Assembly (NCBI GenBank): GCA_025093555.1 | Contig: JAIWNF010000019.1 | Span: 310,001-374,000, forward strand | Length of the DNA stretch: 64,000 bases | Origin: Circinella umbellata | Taxonomy: Eukaryota > Mucoromycota > Mucoromycetes > Mucorales > Lichtheimiaceae | Reading direction: 5' to 3' | Part shown: piece after piece, positions 57,034-64,000 of the stretch | Numbering within the stretch: position 1 is the stretch's first letter | Layout of the letters: each line of letters starts with the position of its first letter | The notes under the pieces: model-generated | The model's input: the letters and a program-made list of their open reading frames with translations, nothing else | Database searches by the model: none | Told to the model about the DNA's origin: nothing | Position numbers and translations under genes: made by a program

Positions 57034-60000
57034 ATTAAGGCAAGGACCACTGCATGGTTTGGATTCCGTTCCATGAGTTTGTCCAAGTGAGCGTGAGGAA
57101 CTTTCACTGTTTGTATTGCGTTCAGTGATTGTCATCATTAGTAGCGTATGCCTTTGTATCATCAAGATATCTGACAACTGCGAGATGGCACGGATGGGTA
57201 CGTATCTCATAAAAGCGTTTGTTCTGTCCCTTTTTTTAATACATTCAATATATGCGCAAGATTCATAACACTCATGTCTTTTTATTCATTGATTTATAGA
57301 TTAAGGCAAGGACCACTGCATGGTTTGCATTCCGTTCCATGAGTTTGTCCAAGTGAACGTGAGGAATTTTCACTGTTTGTATTGCGTTCAGTGATTGTCA
57401 TCATTAGTAGCGTATGTCTTTGTATCATCAAGATATCTGACAACTGCGAGATGGCACGGATGGGTAGGTATCTCATAAAAGCATTTTCTTCTGTCCCTTT
57501 TTTTAATACATTCAATATATGCGTAAGATTCATAACACTCATGTCTTTTTATTCATTGATTTATAGATTAAGGCAAGGACCACTGCATGGTTTGGATTCC
57601 GTTCCATGAGTTTGTCCAAGTGAACGTGAGGAATTTTCACTGTTTGTATTGCGTTCAGTGATTGTCATCATTAGTAGCGTATGCCTTTGTATCATCAAGA
57701 TATCTGACAACTGCGAGATGGCACGGATGGGTACGTATCTCATAAAAGCGTTTGTTCTGTCCCTTTTTTTAATACATTCAATATATGCGTAAGATTCATA
57801 ACACTCATGTCTTTTTATTCATTGATTTATAGATTAAGGCAAGGACCACTGCATGGTTTGGATTCCGTTCCATGAGTTTGTCCAAGTGAACGTGAGGAAT
57901 TTTCACTGTTTGTATTGCGTTCAGTGATTGTCATCATTAGTAGCGTATGCCTTTGTATCATCAAGATATCTGACAACTGCGAGATGGCACGGATGGGTAC
58001 GTATCTCATAAAAGCGTTTTCTTCTGTCCCTTTTTTTAATACATTCAATATATGCGTAAGATTCATAACACTCATGTCTTTTTATTCATTGATTTATAGA
58101 TTAAGGCAAGGACCACTGCATGGTTTGCATTCCGTTCCATGAGTTTGTCCAAGTGAACGTGAGGAATTTTCACTGTTTGTATTGCGTTCAGTGATTGTCA
58201 TCATTAGTAGCGTATGTCTTTGTATCATCAAGATATCTGACAACTGCGAGATGGCACGGATGGGTAGGTATCTCATAAAAGCATTTTCTTCTGTCCCTTT
58301 TTTTAATACATTCAATATATGCGTAAGATTCATAACACTCATGTCTTTTTATTCATTGATTTATAGATTAAGGCAAGGACCACTGCATGGTTTGCATTCC
58401 GTTCCATGAGTTTGTCCAAGTGAGCGTGAGGAACTTTCACTGTTTGTATTGCGTTCAGTGATTGTCATCATTAGTAGCGTATGTCTTTGTATCATCAAGA
58501 TATCTGACAACTGCGAGATGGCACGGATGGGTAGGTATCTCATAAAAGCATTTTCTTCTGTCCCTTTTTTTAATACATTCAATATATGCGTAAGATTCAT
58601 AACACTCATGTCTTTTTATTCATTGATTTATAGATTAAGGCAAGGACCACTGCATGGTTTGCATTCCGTTCCATGAGTTTGTCCAAGTGAACGTGAGGAA
58701 TTTTCACTGTTTGTATTGCGTTCAGTGATTGTCATCATTAGTAGCGTATGCCTTTGTATCATCAAGATATCTGACAACTGCGAGATGGCACGGATGGGTA
58801 GGTATCTCATAAAAGCATTTTCTTCTGTCCCTTTTTTTAATACATTCAATATATGCGTAAGATTCATAACACTCATGTCTTTTTATTCATTGATTTATAG
58901 ATTAAGGCAAGGACCACTGCATGGTTTGCATTCCGTTCCATGAGTTTGTCCAAGTGAGCGTGAGGAACTTTCACTGTTTGTATTGCGTTCAGTGATTGTC
59001 ATCATTAGTAGCGTATGCCTTTGTATCATCAAGATATCTGACAACTGCGAGATGGCACGGATGGGTACGTATCTCATAAAAGCGTTTGTTCTGTCCCTTT
59101 TTTTAATACATTCAATATATGCGCAAGATTCATAACACTCATGTCTTTTTATTCATTGATTTATAGATTAAGGCAAGGACCACTGCATGGTTTGCATTCC
59201 GTTCCATGAGTTTGTCCAAGTGAACGTGAGGAATTTTCACTGTTTGTATTGCGTTCAGTGATTGTCATCATTAGTAGCGTATGTCTTTGTATCATCAAGA
59301 TATCTGACAACTGCGAGATGGCACGGATGGGTAGGTATCTCATAAAAGCATTTTCTTCTGTCCCTTTTTTTAATACATTCAATATATGCGTAAGATTCAT
59401 AACACTCATGTCTTTTTATTCATTGATTTATAGATTAAGGCAAGGACCACTGCATGGTTTGCATTCCGTTCCATGAGTTTGTCCAAGTGAGCGTGAGGAA
59501 CTTTCACTGTTTGTATTGCGTTCAGTGATTGTCATCATTAGTAGCGTATGCCTTTGTATCATCAAGATATCTGACAACTGCGAGATGGCACGGATGGGTA
59601 CGTATCTCATAAAAGCGTTTGTTCTGTCCCTTTTTTTAATACATTCAATATATGCGCAAGATTCATAACACTCATGTCTTTTTATTCATTGATTTATAGA
59701 TTAAGGCAAGGACCACTGCATGGTTTGCATTCCGTTCCATGAGTTTGTCCAAGTGAACGTGAGGAATTTTCACTGTTTGTATTGCGTTCAGTGATTGTCA
59801 TCATTAGTAGCGTATGTCTTTGTATCATCAAGATATCTGACAACTGCGAGATGGCACGGATGGGTAGGTATCTCATAAAAGCATTTTCTTCTGTCCCTTT
59901 TTTTAATACATTCAATATATGCGTAAGATTCATAACACTCATGTCTTTTTATTCATTGATTTATAGATTAAGGCAAGGACCACTGCATGGTTTGCATTCC

Positions 60001-61193
60001 GTTCCATGAGTTTGTCCAAGTGAACGTGAGGAATTTTCACTGTTTGTATTGCGTTCAGTGATTGTCATCATTAGTAGCGTATGCCTTTGTATCATCAAGA
60101 TATCTGACAACTGCGAGATGGCACGGATGGGTAGGTATCTCATAAAAGCATTTTCTTCTGTCCCTTTTTTTAATACATTCAATATATGCGTAAGATTCAT
60201 AACACTCATGTCTTTTTATTCATTGATTTATAGATTAAGGCAAGGACCACTGCATGGTTTGGATTCCGTTCCATGAGTTTGTCCAAGTGAACGTGAGGAA
60301 TTTTCACTGTTTGTATTGCGTTCAGTGATTGTCATCATTAGTAGCGTATGCCTTTGTATCATCAAGATATCTGACAACTGCGAGATGGCACGGATGGGTA
60401 CGTATCTCATAAAAGCGTTTGTTCTGTCCCTTTTTTTAATACATTCAATATATGCGCAAGATTCATAACACTCATGTCTTTTTATTCATTGATTTATAGA
60501 TTAAGGCAAGGACCACTGCATGGTTTGGATTCCGTTCCATGAGTTTGTCCAAGTGAACGTGAGGAATTTTCACTGTTTGTATTGCGTTCAGTGATTGTCA
60601 TCATTAGTAGCGTATGCTTTGTATCATCAAGATATCTGACAACTGCGAGATGGCACGGATGGGTAGTATCTCATAAAAGCTTTTCTTCTGTCCCTTTTTT
60701 TAATACATTCAATATATGCGTAAGATTCATAACACTCATGTCTTTTTATTCATTGATTTATAGATTAAGGCAAGGACCACTGCATGGTTTGGATTCCGTT
60801 CCATGAGTTTGTCCAAGTGAACGTGAGGAATTTTCACTGTTTGTATTGCGTTCAGTGATTGTCATCATTAGTAGCGTATGCCTTTGTATCATCAAGATAT
60901 CTGACAACTGCGAGATGGCACGGATGGGTACGTATCTCATAAAAGCGTTTGTTCTGTCCCTTTTTTTAATACATTCAATATATGCGTAAGATTCATAACA
61001 CTCATGTCTTTTTATTCATTGATTTATAGATTAAGGCAAGGACCACTGCATGGTTTGCATTCCGTTCCATGAGTTTGTCCAAGTGAACGTGAGGAATTTC
61101 ACTGTTTGTATTGCGTTCAGTGATTGTCATCATTAGTAGCGTATGCCTTTGTATCATCAAGATATCTGACAACTGCGAGATGGCACGCATGGT
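57034..61193 (+). repeat. tandem array of about 16 units of 266-267 bp with splice-like borders
   Basis: The word ATTAAGGCAAGGACCACTGC recurs about every 267 bp starting at 57034 (57301, 57568, ... to about 61031). Units are over 95% alike. Each has a 164-bp part running from after TTATAG to GGATGG, followed by GTACGT or GTAGGT, and then about 103 bp of T-rich spacer. Each unit therefore looks like exon plus intron. The last unit ends near 61193 and lacks the donor. Linked variants (GGATTCC/GCATTCC, GAGCG/GAACG, GTACG/GTAGG, TGCC/TGTC) alternate, and units 8-9 equal units 10-11, giving a 533-bp higher-order period. Repeated 60-82-codon frames on both strands are a consequence of the repetition and are not called as genes. 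Confidence 0.92.
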
Positions 61194-62488
61194 GATTCCA
61201 CATTAAGCGGGCGAAAGCATGTGTCTTTCTAAACAAGATTGTTTTTCATTTGTTTTTGATTAGTGGTATTGAAGTATCTAACAGGCACGCACGCAAGTCG
61301 CACTGTGTTGTGTTCACGGCCAGTTCTATTATCAACATCAACAACGAACTAACCCTGGACTATCAACTATCCAGTCTACTACTTCACGCAAGTTCACAAA
61401 GTAGCAGTAGCCTAACGAAAAAGAATAAATTATGCTGAATACCTTCTTCCTCATGAATATTATTATTTACTCTACGTTGTATTGTCATTTTGTATTAGTA
61501 GCAATCCTTGTAATTTTTTCTTATTCTAAATTTGAAATCGAAGAGCTTTTGCTCTCTTTATTTTGCATCTTAGACATATGTACTTATTTGTCAAAATCCC
61601 TAATGTTTTCTTTTGTACCTTATCCTTCCTTCTCTTATCTTGTTACTGTTTGTCATCAGCATCCATTGGAGAGTTCTATTTGGAATGCAGATTAAACTGG
61701 TTTGTGTTGCAGATGAATTTAGGTCCATTAGGTACCAGAGCCACCCACCTTTTCTGAGTCTTTTTAACAAATACATACACGATAGCTGCAAAGATGAGCA
61801 GCAGTTACAACAATGATGTTATTTTGCTTTGTATCGGACGTGAACAACAGCTACTTGGAAATGTGTCGATCATTTTCGTGCAACGTAATTAAACAATTCA
61901 TATATCATTTTTAATGATCATGATCACCAGAGTGTATTATCCACACATTATTAGCATTTATATTTATTATCTTTATATACAACTTTTATTGGGCAATAAT
62001 AGTATATATATATATATATATATTGCGCAGACTATATTCATACTATGTCCTTATTCGAACATCATTGGCTCATTCATGATCACATTATACGCCATCCCTT
62101 CATTGATATAGTTCATATGCTATTTTTTACTATTTCTGTATTATTTCCTTTCTTTTTTATGTTTATGTTGCCTCCATTGTATCATATAATACTAATACAT
62201 ATCATCTTTTCATGAATGAAAAAATCATTTGATTTGCCTACTCTATCATTCATTCAAACGAAAACGACGAAGTTTTGATGCTTCAATACATGTATACAAC
62301 AACAAAAAAGAAAAGAATGTTTGATATGACAGAGTTTTTGACATAGATCGTGAAAAACGTAAAGAGAGTCTTCTATGTTTTTTCTGACAGCACCAAGCTT
62401 ATCATTAAATTTTCTGGTCCTGATGAATCTGCTGTGAGTCTTCTTTTCTCATATTCTTCCTACTTTTTTCTTTGTATCCTATCAATAG
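61194..62488. other. stretch without a supported gene
   Basis: It follows the array and includes a TA microsatellite near 62000-62022. Small frames overlap on both strands but none has a recognisable motif. Confidence 0.4.
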
Positions 62489-64000
62489 TGTTGTATTATA
62501 AGAACATCTTCTCTTTATCCCAGATGAAATAAGAAATCATATTTAAATTATTTAAAATACAGACGTGAACAGAACTCAATTCTAAAAAGGAAACTGGGTA
62601 AAATCGCATAACGATGTCCTGCCCCTCATCAACTTAAATTAAAGAATAAAAGAGAGTATCATGGCTAAGCCCAATATACTTCAGAACAGCAGCTCTAGTA
62701 ACCTTCTCAATATTAATGACTAATATCAGGTACCCGACTTTACTACCAATCACCTACATCATTCCATTAACTAAGCCCCATAACTCATAGAATAGAAATC
62801 ATATAAATACGGGTTGTAAATATTATTTTAAAAGAGATATACAGGAGCCCCGTTAATTTCATATTCGTTAGCTTTCACATCCTCATTGTTTTCACAGAAA
62901 TTCAGGGAATGGAAAAATTGACATAATAAAATTTTCACATTCTCATTTATTTCACTTTCAATGCAAGCAGGGGGGTTGAAACCTTAACGGGAGTAACATG
63001 CTCACTTATAAAACTATATTATACTGTACATTAATTTTATTGTATCATATTAGTAATCTTTAAGAATAATTGTATTCAGTTAAGGATGTTCTAGTCTAAC
63101 AAATATATATGTCGGTCAAAAAACTTATTTTGAAGTTTAGCACATTTCAGCAATTTGAGTTCTTAAAGATCTCTATATGTATTGGAGCTAACACTGCTCG
63201 TGATTTGCATATGTTTCCTGGTTTGACTTTTATCAACTATTTAATATTTTAAAATTACTTTCTAAGTCACTATTATATGACTAGTAAGTAGTAGAAGAAG
63301 ATAATTATATGTAACACCACATTGGTGAAGAATACGTAATAAAAGTGTGTATTTATACATACTACTTTTCCTGAATAATACTTGACTTTTTGGTGAGATT
63401 ATGAAAACTACGTACTTACGTACATTATTATATGAGCACGTTATAGGACAATAAAATTTTTACAGTAGTACAGAAACGAAAAGGAAACATAAATACCAAC
63501 AAAGTTCGGGTCACTAATTAGTAATGTATATCTTTTACAGTAGAAAGTACAGCATATGTAATATACAGTAATCATATACTTAGCACAAGAATGTTGTGGT
63601 GTACATACTGTATATGATTTCCTGTGTAATATTAAGCATAGTTCATATAAAAAGTCTAATATATGATGCTTCTGTGCAAGACATAAAAATGTATCTTACA
63701 GTAATGTACATGTTTAACTATTTTAAGTTTAGCCTTATAAGAGAAATAAACAGCATTATATGTGCTATGTATATATGCAGTATCTCTTAATACCATTAAC
63801 CTGTCCTTAATTAATTATATATAGTCCCGATGACTTTCATATTCCCTTTATTTTCACACCAAAAATGGGAGATGTAAGTTTGAAATTAACGGGGTTCCTC
63901 TGTAACTTTATTCTAGTTTCTAAATTATTATTAAAGATATATAACAAAGTCTCAAAGGATTTATACCTTGTCTGTTTTTATTTCCTACTCTTATCCAGTA
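62489..64000 (-). mobile_element. LTR, copy 3, reversed, interrupted and cut by the window end
   Basis: It starts TGTTGTATTATAAGAAC, the reverse complement of the LTR 3' end, and follows the reversed LTR to about 62839. It resumes at 63905 and continues to the window end. It is more diverged than copies 1 and 2 (several indels), so it is older. The last dozen bases no longer match the other copies well. Whether it is solo or part of a full element lies outside the window. Confidence 0.88.
62842..63902. mobile_element. 1061-bp TA-flanked DNA element inside LTR copy 3
   Basis: The left end CAGGAGCCCCGTTAATTTCA and the right end, reversed, CAGAGGAACCCCGTTAATTT are imperfect terminal inverted repeats. 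TA is present on both sides (62840-62841, 63903-63904), and the LTR sequence joins up once the element is removed. The (A/G)CCCCGTT core resembles the pogo-like MITE at 28735. It has no transposase frame. A partial internal copy of the terminus (AACCTTAACGGGAG near 62979) hints at a composite or rearranged element. Confidence 0.85.

Noticed and set aside
57034..57060. LRQGPLHG read as a reverse transcriptase LRQGDP motif
   Set aside because: It is an isolated similarity; no other RT motif occurs in the unit and the frame is stopped.
57034..61193. CRISPR-like array or repeated small genes (75- and 82-codon frames on both strands)
   Set aside because: Units are 267 bp of near-identical sequence without unique spacers, the organism is a eukaryote, and the frames recur only because the unit recurs.

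Overview
The window looks like a repeat-rich, AT-rich segment of a Mucoromycota (probably Mucorales) chromosome. The signs are short GT-AG introns inside otherwise conserved eukaryotic genes (BUD13, UTP3/SAS10, a homeodomain gene, questin-oxidase-like genes), decayed members of nuclease-like families that I recall as expanded in Mucorales, and abundant non-LTR, LTR, Helitron-like and MITE sequences. The genus cannot be fixed from sequence alone.

Layout. 1-16 kb is mostly decayed DNA: a 460-bp solo LTR (2008-2467), a broken minus-strand gene of a PD-(D/E)XK-like family (about 5210-3160), a questin-oxidase-like gene broken by one frameshift (6615-8200), an Ala/Thr/Pro-rich ORF (9086-9928) followed by a ladder of short exon-like units (10339-11404), and a 388-bp inverted-repeat element (11594-11981). 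At 16.1-22.8 kb there is a three-level nest: a transposase-like gene fragment is split by a solo LTR, and that LTR is split by a 5.5-kb LINE with a complete 1269-residue ORF2. 22.9-34.6 kb holds a dispersed duplicated segment (22.9-25.1 and 33.1-34.6 kb), an inverted pair of decayed Mucorales-type genes (25.9-26.9 and 32.4-29.3 kb), and three small DNA transposons. A second, intact questin-oxidase-like gene lies at 34961-36402.

40.9-46.6 kb is the only ordinary, conserved block. It holds a homeodomain gene (minus), the splicing factor BUD13 (minus, three exons) and the small-subunit processome factor UTP3/SAS10 (plus, seven exons); the last two are divergently arranged over 236 bp. 47.1-52.1 kb carries the most unusual gene: a multi-exon transposase-like protein in which a WRN-type 3'-5' exonuclease domain sits between the second acidic residue and the last glutamate of a presumed DDE core. 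A fragment of the same family is the innermost target of the nest at 16-23 kb.

52-56.4 kb contains two opposed, broken PIF1-type helicase ends, each followed by a GC-rich hairpin-forming segment, as expected for decayed Helitrons, with a 599-bp element carrying a perfect 9-bp target duplication between them. 57.0-61.2 kb is a tandem array of about 16 units of 266-267 bp with splice-site-like boundaries and traces of a 533-bp higher-order period. The window ends in a third copy of the LTR, interrupted by a 1061-bp TA-flanked element.

Several reading-frame breaks are of one kind: each lies in a homopolymer run and would be repaired by one extra base. Either the loci are decaying or the assembly under-calls homopolymers; raw reads would decide.
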